Shown here: positions 26,355 through 36,384 of the stretch, piece by piece
Position numbering within the stretch: position 1 is the first letter of the stretch
Layout: every line of letters begins with the position of its first letter
Made by a program: the position numbers and the translations under genes
Source: Pseudonocardiaceae bacterium YIM PH 21723
Lineage (GTDB): Bacteria > Actinomycetota > Actinomycetes > Mycobacteriales > Pseudonocardiaceae
Assembly (NCBI GenBank): GCA_003600225.1
Contig: QZFT01000026.1
Location: 49,076-113,075, forward strand
Length of the DNA: 64,000 nucleotides
Direction: 5' to 3'
The notes under the pieces: generated by a model
Seen by the model: the letters and a program-made list of their open reading frames with translations, nothing else
What the model was told of the DNA's origin: nothing
Database searches by the model: none

Positions 26355-27029
26355 GTGCAAAAGCGTCAGAATTGTGACACACCCACCCGTCAGCGTTGGG
26401 CGCGGCGTCGGTTTTCACAAACTGTCCGCATTGCCGGGGCCATTCTGGTGATGGGTGCGGTATCACCTGTCCCCGCAATGGCCGAATCGCAGACCTTGAC
26501 CGAGCCCGTGGTCGATCCGGTCGCGGTGCGCACGGCGTCCGAGGACTGGTGTGTCGGGACCGGAATGATCACCGATCCGATGACCGGCGAGCCGAGGCAT
26601 CCCACGCTCAGCCTGTGTGTCTGCGCGGACGCGCACGTGGTGGTGGGTCCGGTGGACGTGCACGCGCACATCTACATCAACGGCTGCCCGCCGCCACCCA
26701 AGCCCACTCCGCCCCCGCCACCACCTCCGCCGACCACTCCGCTTCCGCCACCCCCTCCGGCGCCGCCCGCCCCGGTTCCTCCGCCGATCCCGGCCCCGCC
26801 ACCACCGGCTCCGGTCGTGATCACGCCGGCGCCTCCGGTGGAGGTCCCGCCACCGCCGCCACCGCCCGCGCCTGCCCCGAAGAAGCCGGCCGAACTCGCG
26901 AAGCGCCCGGTGACCACGGCCGGCAAGCCCGATGTGGAGAAGCACCGGCGCTGGGCCGCGGCCACCGCGGTCCTGATCTTCGCCAGTGGTGCGGCAGCCA
27001 GTAGTGCTGCGGCCAAGAAGCGCCGGTAA
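26355..27029 (+). CDS. exported proline-rich protein with C-terminal anchor
   Basis: 224 residues. An arginine-rich N-terminus and a hydrophobic stretch (RIAGAILVMGAVSPVPAMA) form a long signal peptide. A short domain with three cysteines follows (DWCVGTG, LCVCADAH), then about 80 residues made almost only of Pro, Ala and Val (about 110-190). The C-terminus is hydrophobic and ends in KKRR, as in a membrane anchor. It is probably a cell-envelope protein whose proline region spans the wall. No LPXTG sorting motif is present. The GTG start at 26355 is tentative. Confidence 0.6.
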   Translation: MQKRQNCDTPTRQRWARRRFSQTVRIAGAILVMGAVSPVPAMAESQTLTEPVVDPVAVRTASEDWCVGTGMITDPMTGEPRHPTLSLCVCADAHVVVGPVDVHAHIYINGCPPPPKPTPPPPPPPPTTPLPPPPPAPPAPVPPPIPAPPPPAPVVITPAPPVEVPPPPPPPAPAPKKPAELAKRPVTTAGKPDVEKHRRWAAATAVLIFASGAAASSAAAKKRR

Positions 27030-27077
27030 TCGGTCGCATATCCGTATTTTGTCGACAAGTTGATACTTGGGGGAGCC

Positions 27078-27359
27078 GTGTTGCTGCCTGCGGTCGTGCC
27101 GTCCGCGGGGGTGTTGTTCTTCGACGCCCAGGACCGGGTTCTGCTGCTGCGGACCAGTTACAAGGACAACTGGGAGATTCCCGGCGGCGTGATCGAGGGG
27201 GACCGGGGCGAGACGCCGTTGGACGCCGCCCGCCGGGAGGTCGCCGAGGAGCTGGGCCTACAGAGCGGTCCGTGCCCGGTGTTCCTGCACTATGGCAGTC
27301 AGAACCAGGCCAGTCAGAACCAGACCAGGCAGAACGGGTGTCCGACCGGGTCGGTGTAG
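27078..27359 (+). pseudogene. 3'-truncated NUDIX hydrolase
   Basis: The GTG at 27078 follows GGGGGAG and begins a NUDIX domain (SAGVLFFDAQDRVLLLRTSY, then WEIPGGVIEGDRGE). The NUDIX box is recognisable (ending RREVAEELGL), with two extra residues between its first Glu and the GE pair. After about residue 70 the protein runs into the 3' end of the opposing VOC gene and ends with a low-complexity tail made from a 15-bp duplication. NUDIX domains normally need 50 or more further residues, so this looks truncated. Confidence 0.65.
27296..27325 (+). repeat. 15-bp direct duplication at the NUDIX/VOC junction
   Basis: CAGTCAGAACCAGGC (27296-27310) is followed at once by CAGTCAGAACCAGAC (27311-27325), with a third decayed unit after it. 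It covers the VOC stop codon and the end of the NUDIX homology and may mark the deletion or rearrangement point. Confidence 0.7.
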
Positions 27360-27676
27360 ACCCGGAACTGGACGCCTTCGCCGATCCGGGTGCCGCCGAT
27401 GGCCAGTACCTGCCGCTCGGCCTCCTCCACCTCGGTGACCAGCACGTCCAGGTGGAACTGCTGCGAGCCGGCCGGATCCGGGAACACCGGCGGCCGGTAG
27501 CCGGGAGCCAGCTGGAAGGCCAGCCGGTTCCCGCCGGGCTGGGTGAGCACCACCCAGTCGTTGTCCTCGGGCTCCTCGTCGGTGCTGAGCTCACCGCCGA
27601 GCAGCTGCTGGTAGAAGCGGGCCAAAGCCCGCGGGTCGGGACAGTCGAGCACGACGCTGCGAAGTTCTCCGATCAT
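27314..27676 (-). CDS. VOC family protein
   Basis: 120 residues: LRSVVLDCPDPRALARFYQQ at the N-terminus, QQFHLDVLVTEVEEAERQVL in the middle and YTDPVGHPFCLVWF at the end, the full pattern of the common actinobacterial glyoxalase-like domain. The substrate is unknown. Its stop lies within a 15-bp direct duplication. A second, unrelated-looking VOC gene follows on the same strand. Confidence 0.85.
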   Translation of the reverse strand: MIGELRSVVLDCPDPRALARFYQQLLGGELSTDEEPEDNDWVVLTQPGGNRLAFQLAPGYRPPVFPDPAGSQQFHLDVLVTEVEEAERQVLAIGGTRIGEGVQFRVYTDPVGHPFCLVWF

Positions 27677-27695
27677 GAACTCCAGCGTGCCAGGT

Positions 27696-28109
27696 TCAGC
27701 CCTGCTGAGCCCCAGCCGCCGCCATGTCCATGAAGAACAGCTCCCAGATGTGGCCGTCCGGGTCCTCGAACGCGCGCCCGTACATGAAGCCCATGTCGTT
27801 CGCCTCGCGCGGCTCGGTGCCGCCCGCGTCCAGCATCTTGGTCATCAACGCGTCCACCTCGTCCCGGCTCTCCATGGACAGGGTGATGATCGCCTCGGTG
27901 GCCTTGGTCGCGTCCACCACCTCCTTCTTGGTCCAGGTCTGGAAGAAGGGGGTGGTCAGCAACATGATGTGGATGTGCTCGCTGATCACGAGGCAGCCGG
28001 CCTTGTCATCGCTGAACTGCGGGTTGAACGAATAACCGAGAGCGGTGAAGAACTCCGTGGAGCGCTGCAGGTCCTGCACCGGCAGGTTGACGAAGATCTT
28101 GGTGGACAT
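27696..28109 (-). CDS. VOC family protein (glyoxalase/bleomycin-resistance-like)
   Basis: 137 residues. The N-terminus (IFVNLPVQDLQRSTEFFTAL) and the C-terminal FEDPDGHIWELFFMD motif, which carries a likely metal-ligand Glu, belong to the actinobacterial VOC group often called lactoylglutathione lyase-like. It is probably not a true glyoxalase I. It sits upstream of the 120-residue VOC gene on the same strand with a 19-bp gap, so the two may be co-transcribed. Confidence 0.85.
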   Translation of the reverse strand: MSTKIFVNLPVQDLQRSTEFFTALGYSFNPQFSDDKAGCLVISEHIHIMLLTTPFFQTWTKKEVVDATKATEAIITLSMESRDEVDALMTKMLDAGGTEPREANDMGFMYGRAFEDPDGHIWELFFMDMAAAGAQQG

Positions 28110-28188
28110 GAGCCGACCTCTTTCTGTTTCTCCGACCGTCGCACAGATGGACCGGTCCGGCTCGCGGAACTCATCGGTGTACCGGAGA

Positions 28189-28688
28189 TCAAACCCCGGT
28201 GACGCCGTCGATACCCTCGCGGAGCAGGTCAGCGTGCCCGTTGTGCCGTGCGTACTCGTTGATCACGTGCAGCATCAGCCGCCGCAACGACAGATCCTCG
28301 CCCCAACGGGGGCTGTGCACGAGCACCTCGAGCGACTCCGCCGCCCGTTCGTTACGAACCGAGTGCTCCACCTCGGCCCGCCACGCCGCCGAGGCCTGCG
28401 CCCAGGTGGCGTCCCTGGCGTCGTACGCGACCTGGTAGTCACGCTCGGGCGACACACCAGTGGCAGGTCCTCGCCGGCCAGCACGATGCGGAACCAGGTG
28501 CGCTCCACCTCGGCCATATGCCGGACCAGTCCGAGCAACGACAGGGTGGAGGGCGGCATCGAGCATCGCCGCAGCTGCTCATCGGTCAGGTCCGCGCACT
28601 TCATCAGCAGGGTGTCCCGCTGGAAGTCCAGCATCGCCCGGAGCATCTCGCGCTCACCGGCGATGAACGGTATCGGTGTCCGGTCCAT
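28189..28688 (-). pseudogene. DinB/DUF664 family protein with a frameshift
   Basis: Starting at ATG 28688 the frame reads a good DUF664/DinB N-terminus (EREMLRAMLDFQRDTLLMKC, then [20 protein letters not shown]). Near 28458-28464 the homology jumps to another frame, which continues with [20 protein letters not shown] and [20 protein letters not shown] and ends at 28189. A single-base indel would restore one protein of about 166 residues. It may be a real inactivation or a sequence error. The start overlaps the methyltransferase stop. DinB-fold proteins are often thiol-dependent (mycothiol) enzymes. Confidence 0.75.
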
Positions 28689-29437
28689 CAGTTCGGCCTC
28701 CGCGCCTCGATCAGGGTGCGGGACGAGTAGGCGGTGAACGACCCCTCCCGCTCGATCACCTCGTGCAGTTCGCGCAGCCGCTCCCGGTACCCGTCCACGG
28801 TGAAGCCGGGCACGATCCAGATGACCTTCCGCAGGAAGTAGACCACCGCGCCGATGTCCAGGAACTCCATCGGCAGCCGCTCGCTGCGCAGGTCCACCAC
28901 CTCCAGCCCGGCGGCCCGCGCGTCCTCGGCCTCGATCAGCGGGTCCCGGCCCTTGCGCGCCTCCGGCTGCGGCCCCAGGAAGTACTCGGTCAGTTCGAAC
29001 ACGCTGGCCGGGCCGACGTGCTGCGCCAGGTAGCTGCCACCCGGCCGCAGCACGCGGGCGATCTCCGCCCACCACACCGTCACCGGGTGCCTGCTGGAGA
29101 CCAGGTCGAAGCTCTCGTCGGCGAAGGGCAGCGGTGGCTCATCCGGATCGGCCACCACCACCGCGCCCAGCGGGTGCAGCAGCCGGGTGGCCTTGGCGAT
29201 GTTCGGCGGCCAGGACTCGGTGGCGGCCATGGTCCTGGGCAGCGGCGCGCAGCCTGCGAGGACCTCGCCGCCGCCGGTCTGGATGTCCAGGGCGGCCGGC
29301 ACGGTGCCCAGTCGTTCCCGCAGCAGCCGCTGGTACCCCCACGACGGCCGCTGCTCGGTTGCCCGGCCGTCCAGCCAGGAGAAATCCCAGCCCTCCACCG
29401 GCGCGGCGCTGCTCTCGGCGATCAATTCGGAAAACAC
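28688..29437 (-). CDS. class I SAM-dependent methyltransferase
   Basis: 249 residues. The SAM-binding region is unusual in sequence but placed as expected: ALDIQTGGGEVLAG (motif I), PLPFADESFDLVSSRH (motif II/III) and EIARVLRPGGSYLAQHVG. The closest pattern is the actinobacterial methyltransferase domain-11 group. The GTG at 29437 (VFSELIAESSAAP) is preferred to an upstream frame start. Its stop overlaps the DinB start, so the two are coupled. The substrate is unknown. Confidence 0.8.
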   Translation of the reverse strand: MFSELIAESSAAPVEGWDFSWLDGRATEQRPSWGYQRLLRERLGTVPAALDIQTGGGEVLAGCAPLPRTMAATESWPPNIAKATRLLHPLGAVVVADPDEPPLPFADESFDLVSSRHPVTVWWAEIARVLRPGGSYLAQHVGPASVFELTEYFLGPQPEARKGRDPLIEAEDARAAGLEVVDLRSERLPMEFLDIGAVVYFLRKVIWIVPGFTVDGYRERLRELHEVIEREGSFTAYSSRTLIEARRPN

Positions 29438-29508
29438 AAGCGGACACCTTGGCAGGAACCGTGCGAGACTGCGACGCAATAAGCAGCGCGGATAGCAGGA
29501 GCACGGCC

Positions 29509-29718
29509 ATGAGCTCACCCGGCTGGGAGGCCCTTCAGCGGGCCACCGCGGAGCGCAGGCGCCAGTTGGCGGACCTGGAGGCGACCGCTGAGCGGCTCGA
29601 AGGCGAGGCCAAGGCGGCCGAGCGGCGTGAGGAGCTCGCGGAGAAACAAATCGTCTTGCTCACCGTGGGTATGGTGCTCACGGCGATCGTCGTCGTGGTG
29701 AGCATGAAGTTCGGCTAG
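29509..29718 (+). CDS. small coiled-coil membrane protein
   Basis: 69 residues starting at ATG 29509 behind AGGAG. Residues 5-45 form a highly charged helix (RRRQLADLEATAERLEGEAK) with coiled-coil character. Residues 47-66 (QIVLLTVGMVLTAIVVVVSM) are one membrane helix. No family is recognised. It is followed 13 bp later by the quinone oxidoreductase gene and may share its transcript. Confidence 0.6.
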   Translation: MSSPGWEALQRATAERRRQLADLEATAERLEGEAKAAERREELAEKQIVLLTVGMVLTAIVVVVSMKFG

Positions 29719-29731
29719 CACTGGGGGAGTC

Positions 29732-30652
29732 ATGCGGCGCGTCCGCTACACGGTCAACGGCGGCCCGGAGGTCCTGTTCCTGGAGGACGTTCCCGAGCCG
29801 GAACCGGGGCCGGGGGAGCTACTGGTCCGCGCCGAGGCCATCGGTGTCACCCTGCCCACCGTCCGCAAGGTCCGGGAGGGCAGCGCTCCGTCGTCACTGG
29901 GCGGGGAGATCGCCGGAACCGTGGCCGCCCTGGGTCAGGGGGTGTCCGGCTTCCAGGTCGGTGACCGGGTCATCGGACTGGCCTTCGCCGACGCCTATGC
30001 CGAGTCCGCCGTGCTCCGCCAGGACATGGCCACCCGTATTCCCGGCGAGGCCTCGGCGGCGGACGCCGTAGCCCTGTGGCGCAGCGGGCTGGTCGCCCGA
30101 GGCGTGCACGAAGCCGGTCGGGTACTGCCCGGCGAGTCCGTGCTGATCACGGCGGCCGCGAGCGCGGTCGGCACACTGGCGATCCAGTACGCCAAAGCCG
30201 GCGGGGCCGTCAGGATCGTGGCGGCGGTGAGCACTCTGGACAAGGCCGCGCCGCTGCGGGAACTGGGCGCCGACGAGGTCGTGGTCTACGGGGACGAGTG
30301 GGGTGACCCGGTCGATGTGGTGCTGGACGGGGTCGGCGGGGATCTGTTGCACCAGGCCGTGCGCGCGTTGAAGCCGCGGGGCAGGCTGGTGGTGTTCAGT
30401 TCCGGTGGCGGCATGGTCGACGCCTACGAGCTACTGGCCCGGGGCGCGAGCGCGATCGGGTTCCAGATGGCCGCCATCGCCTTCGGGGAGCCGGAGACGT
30501 ACGCCCGCTGGCGGGACGAGCAGTGGGAGCTGTACCGCTCCGGCGCCCTGCGCCCGCTGATCCACGCCCGGCTGCCCCTCGCCGAGGCCGCGAAGGCGCA
30601 CGAGATCATCGAGTCCCGCGGCAATGTGGGCAAGGTCGTGCTGGAGCCCTAG
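29732..30652 (+). CDS. zinc-independent alcohol dehydrogenase / quinone oxidoreductase
   Basis: 306 residues of the medium-chain dehydrogenase superfamily. The N-terminal GroES-like domain reads GPGELLVRAEAIGVTLPTVR, the Rossmann domain starts at LPGESVLITAAASAVGTLAI, and NADPH-binding follows. The zinc ligands of classical alcohol dehydrogenases are absent, as in NADPH:quinone reductases. It reduces an unknown quinone or enone. The ATG at 29732 has a GGGGGAG site. Confidence 0.88.
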   Translation: MRRVRYTVNGGPEVLFLEDVPEPEPGPGELLVRAEAIGVTLPTVRKVREGSAPSSLGGEIAGTVAALGQGVSGFQVGDRVIGLAFADAYAESAVLRQDMATRIPGEASAADAVALWRSGLVARGVHEAGRVLPGESVLITAAASAVGTLAIQYAKAGGAVRIVAAVSTLDKAAPLRELGADEVVVYGDEWGDPVDVVLDGVGGDLLHQAVRALKPRGRLVVFSSGGGMVDAYELLARGASAIGFQMAAIAFGEPETYARWRDEQWELYRSGALRPLIHARLPLAEAAKAHEIIESRGNVGKVVLEP

Positions 30653-30744
30653 ATGACGACTCGGTCACCGATCAGGAATCGAGAAGCGATCATCCGGCTG
30701 GGCCATTAGCGTGGTCGGGCCAGGCCGAACCCAGGGGAGCACGC

Positions 30745-33096
<2,352 letters not shown>

Positions 33097-33173
33097 CCCC
33101 AGCCGGAACAGCGGATCCACTGAAATAGGGCGAAAATATAGGCGGCCGATCCACCTAGTTCAGGGGAGCCGTC

Positions 33174-34169
33174 ATGGACTTCGGTGTCGTTCTGCAGTGT
33201 GATCCGCCCGCGTCCGCCCTGGTCGACCTGGCGGTGGGGGCCGAGAAGGCCGGGTTCAGCCATGTCTGGACCTTCGACTCGCACCTGCTGTGGCAGGAAC
33301 CGTTCGTGCTGTACAGCCAGATCCTGGCCGCCACCAGCGCGGTCACCGTCGGGCCGATGGTCACCTGCCCGGGCACCCGGGACGCCACGATCACCGCCTC
33401 ACTGTTCGCCACGCTGAACTCCTCCTACGGCAACCGCACGGTGTGCGGGGTGGGCCGCGGTGACTCGGCGATGCGCACCATCGGTCTGAAGCCGGGCACC
33501 CTCGCGGAGCTCCGCGACTGGATCACCGTGGTCCGCGGCATGGCCAACGGTGAGACCGTCGAGTTCCGGGACCGGCGGCTGAGCCTGGACTGGGCCACGG
33601 GCAGTTCCCTGGAGGTGTGGGTCGCCGCCTACGGACCGAAGGCCCTCGCGCTGGCCGGGGAGATCGGTGACGGGTTCATCCTGCAGCTGGCCGACCCGCA
33701 GATCGCCGCCTGGATGATCGGCGCGGTGCGCGAGGCAGCGGAGCGGGCGGGCCGTGATCCGCAGGCGATCCGGTTCTGTGTTGCCGCCCCCGCCTACGTG
33801 GGCACCGACCTAGCGCACATGCGCGAGCAGACGCGGTGGTTCGGCGGCATGGTCGGTAACCACGTGGCCGACCTGGTCGCCCGGTACGGGCACGACGGCT
33901 CGGTGCCCCGCGCGCTGACCGACTACATCGAGGGCCGCAGGGGCTACGACTACGCCCAGCACGGCCGCGCCGGCAACACGCACACCGACTTCGTGCCCGA
34001 CGAGATCGTCGACCGGTTCTGCCTGCTCGGTGAACCGGCCGCGCACCTGGACCGGCTGGCCGAACTCCGCGCACTCGGCGTCGACCAGTTCGCCGTCTAC
34101 CTGCAGCACGACGCCAAACAGCAGACCCTGGACGGCTACGCCACGGAGATCATCCCGGCGCTCAGATGA
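33174..34169 (+). CDS. LLM-class F420-dependent oxidoreductase
   Basis: 331 residues with a luciferase-like TIM barrel: MDFGVVLQCDPPASALVDLA at the start, FSHVWTFDSHLLWQEPF, then TVGPMVTCPGTRDATITAS, and later VAAYGPKALALAGEIGDGFI. This pattern belongs to the TIGR03842-like F420 group. Such enzymes use coenzyme F420 in actinobacteria, but the substrate is unknown. The ATG at 33174 follows GGGGAG. It is convergent with the TauE gene, overlapping by 8 bp. Confidence 0.85.
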   Translation: MDFGVVLQCDPPASALVDLAVGAEKAGFSHVWTFDSHLLWQEPFVLYSQILAATSAVTVGPMVTCPGTRDATITASLFATLNSSYGNRTVCGVGRGDSAMRTIGLKPGTLAELRDWITVVRGMANGETVEFRDRRLSLDWATGSSLEVWVAAYGPKALALAGEIGDGFILQLADPQIAAWMIGAVREAAERAGRDPQAIRFCVAAPAYVGTDLAHMREQTRWFGGMVGNHVADLVARYGHDGSVPRALTDYIEGRRGYDYAQHGRAGNTHTDFVPDEIVDRFCLLGEPAAHLDRLAELRALGVDQFAVYLQHDAKQQTLDGYATEIIPALR

Positions 34170-34917
34170 TGACGGCCAGGGACGCGATCAGCAGCCCGAT
34201 GTACGCCAGCGCGTGTGCCCGGTCGGGAATCGGCGGGCACCACCGGCGGACCACGGCGATGGCCGGCAGTGATCCGGCGAGCAGCGCGGCGGCGGCGACC
34301 GGATCCACCGAACCGGTCACACCGGGGCCGGACAGGTAGACCAGGACCGCCACGATGGCGACCACGAAGGTGAGCGGGTTGGCCATCGCGGTCGCGTCGG
34401 CCATCGGGAGTCCACGACGCCGCAGCAGGGGCACGGTCAGCACGCTCCCGCCGACGCCCAGCACACTGGCCAGCACCCCGATCCCGACTCCGCCCGCGGT
34501 CACGGTGACGCGGTCCAGCGGCCGCACGCCACCCGCGGTCACGAAACCCCGCCGCAGCACCGCGTCCAGGATCGTCGCCGCCATGTAGGCCACGAACGCC
34601 ACGTGCAGCCAGTGATCCGGCACCCAGTGGGCTGCGAAGGCGCCCAGGCCCGCTCCCACGGCCACGAATCCACCCAACGGCCACAGGTACGCCCACGACA
34701 ACCGGCCCGAGCGGGACAACGACAGGGAAGCCCAGCCGGAGTTCACCACCATCACCGCGGCGGAGGTGGCCACCGCGACGTGCATCGCCTGCGGGCCGGC
34801 CGCCGCGACCGCGTACACCACCGGGACGGTGACGAAGCCACCGCCGAAGCCGAACAGGACCGTGCACACACCGCTGAGGCAGCCCAGCAGGAAAAGGATC
34901 AGAACCGTGGTCAGCAC
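34162..34917 (-). CDS. TauE/SafE family (TSUP) membrane transporter
   Basis: 251 residues with about eight hydrophobic helices. The N-terminal repeat reads LLGCLSGVCTVLFGFGGGFV and the second repeat LASVLGVGGSVLTVPLLRRR, the paired glycine-rich motif of the TSUP family. Members export sulfite, sulfoacetate or related anions; no linked sulfur genes are present here. It is divergent from the AraC gene at 35019. Confidence 0.88.
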   Translation of the reverse strand: MLTTVLILFLLGCLSGVCTVLFGFGGGFVTVPVVYAVAAAGPQAMHVAVATSAAVMVVNSGWASLSLSRSGRLSWAYLWPLGGFVAVGAGLGAFAAHWVPDHWLHVAFVAYMAATILDAVLRRGFVTAGGVRPLDRVTVTAGGVGIGVLASVLGVGGSVLTVPLLRRRGLPMADATAMANPLTFVVAIVAVLVYLSGPGVTGSVDPVAAAALLAGSLPAIAVVRRWCPPIPDRAHALAYIGLLIASLAVII

Positions 34918-35018
34918 GTGCCACGACGCTACCCACGGCCCGGCGGCCGGGCATGCGATCTTCGGCCATGTTCCTCCGAGTTCCGGCCACCTAGGCTCAC
35001 TGCACTTAGGCTCACCGC

Positions 35019-35789
35019 GTGCGGAATGTCGACATCGACGAGGTGGACTCCCTAGACCGGGATGTCATACCGATCGGCAACGATTACCCCCTGGGGCATT
35101 GGACGGTGTCGCGCAGCCACCGCCGCGCGCAGGTCCTCTACGGCCTGACCGGCTCCATGTACGTGGAGACACCGCAGGCCAGTTGGACGATCGAACCCGG
35201 CCAGGCGGTCCTGATCCCGGCGGGCGCGGTGCACGTGGCCCGGATGGACCAGGTCAGCATGCGCAGCCTCTACCTGGAGCCGGGCTGCTCGCCCTGGTTC
35301 CCCAGCCGGAGTCTGCCCATCGACGTGTCCCCACTGCTGCGTGAGCTGCTGGACGAATCCGCCGACCTGGCCCCCAGATACGACCCCCACGGCCGTGACG
35401 CGACGATTCTGGGCCTCGCCCTGCACGAACTGCGCCGGGCCAGCCCCACGCCCGTGGATCTCCCACTGCCGGCCGCCGAACCACTACGGGGGATCTGCCG
35501 GGAGTTCCTCACCGCACCGCGCATCGACCTGCGCCCGGCGATCTGGGCCGAGCTGCTGCACGTCAGTGAACGCACCCTGCGGCGCCGGTTCCGCGCCGAG
35601 ACCGGCATCGGCCTGGCCGAGTGGCGCCGGCGGGCATGTGTGCTGCACGCCGTCCGGCTACTGGCGACCGGCCGGACCGTCGCCGATATCGCCGCCGAGC
35701 TCGGATACGCCGGTCCCGGCGTGTTCAGCACCATGTTCCGCGAGGTCACCGGCTCCGCACCCAGCAAGTATGATGCTCGGTATAGTTGA
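35019..35789 (+). CDS. AraC-family transcriptional regulator
   Basis: 256 residues: an N-terminal cupin-like sensor (GSMYVETPQASWTIEPGQAV, then IPAGAVHVARMDQV) and a C-terminal pair of AraC helix-turn-helices (ELLHVSERTLRRRFRAETGI, then TVADIAAELGYAGPGVFSTM). The GTG at 35019 is used. It is divergent from the TauE-like exporter, so it may control it. The gap of about 100 bp holds both promoters. Confidence 0.87.
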   Translation: MRNVDIDEVDSLDRDVIPIGNDYPLGHWTVSRSHRRAQVLYGLTGSMYVETPQASWTIEPGQAVLIPAGAVHVARMDQVSMRSLYLEPGCSPWFPSRSLPIDVSPLLRELLDESADLAPRYDPHGRDATILGLALHELRRASPTPVDLPLPAAEPLRGICREFLTAPRIDLRPAIWAELLHVSERTLRRRFRAETGIGLAEWRRRACVLHAVRLLATGRTVADIAAELGYAGPGVFSTMFREVTGSAPSKYDARYS

Positions 35790-35807
35790 GCTCGGAATGG
35801 AGGGGCG

Positions 35808-36380
35808 ATGTCCGACAGCAGGGAGCGGATGCTGTCCAGCGCGATGCAGCTGTTCCGGGAACACGGCTACAGCGCGACGGGAATCCGGGATGTCATCGCG
35901 CACAGCGGCGCGCCTCGCGGCTCCATCTACCACTACTTTCCCGGCGGGAAGCCACAGATCGCCGCCGAAGCGGTGGCCGCGGCCGGTCAGGCCGGACAGG
36001 AAGGCCTGAAGGCGCTGGCCCAGGCGTTTCCAGGCGATCCCGTCGCCGCGCTGGGCGCGTTCATCGGCGCGTGGCGGCAGGTACTGGAGTCCGAGGATTT
36101 CCGGGCCGGATGTCCCGTCGTCGCCGTGGCGATCGAATCCCACGACACCGACCAGCCGAGCGCGGCCGTCGCCGAGGCGTTCGCCTCCTGGCAGGCCGTG
36201 CTCGCCGCCTCGATGACCGGGGTCGGTGTACCGCAGGCACGGGCCGCGAGCCTGGCCACGCTGATCGTCGCCGCCGTGGAGGGCGCGGTGATCCTCTGCC
36301 GCGCCCGGCGTGACGGCCGCCCCCTGGAGGACATCCGTACCGAACTGGTCGCCACGCTCCGGTCCGCGGTGCCGGGCTGA
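35808..36380 (+). CDS. TetR-family regulator (LmrA/YxaF-like)
   Basis: 190 residues. The DNA-binding part reads SAMQLFREHGYSATGIRDVI, then SGAPRGSIYHYFPGGK, diagnostic of the LmrA/YxaF subgroup that often controls drug-efflux or oxidative genes. It starts 18 bp after the AraC gene, at ATG 35808 behind GGAGGGG. It is convergent with the antiporter gene. Confidence 0.87.
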   Translation: MSDSRERMLSSAMQLFREHGYSATGIRDVIAHSGAPRGSIYHYFPGGKPQIAAEAVAAAGQAGQEGLKALAQAFPGDPVAALGAFIGAWRQVLESEDFRAGCPVVAVAIESHDTDQPSAAVAEAFASWQAVLAASMTGVGVPQARAASLATLIVAAVEGAVILCRARRDGRPLEDIRTELVATLRSAVPG

Positions 36381-36384
36381 CGGG

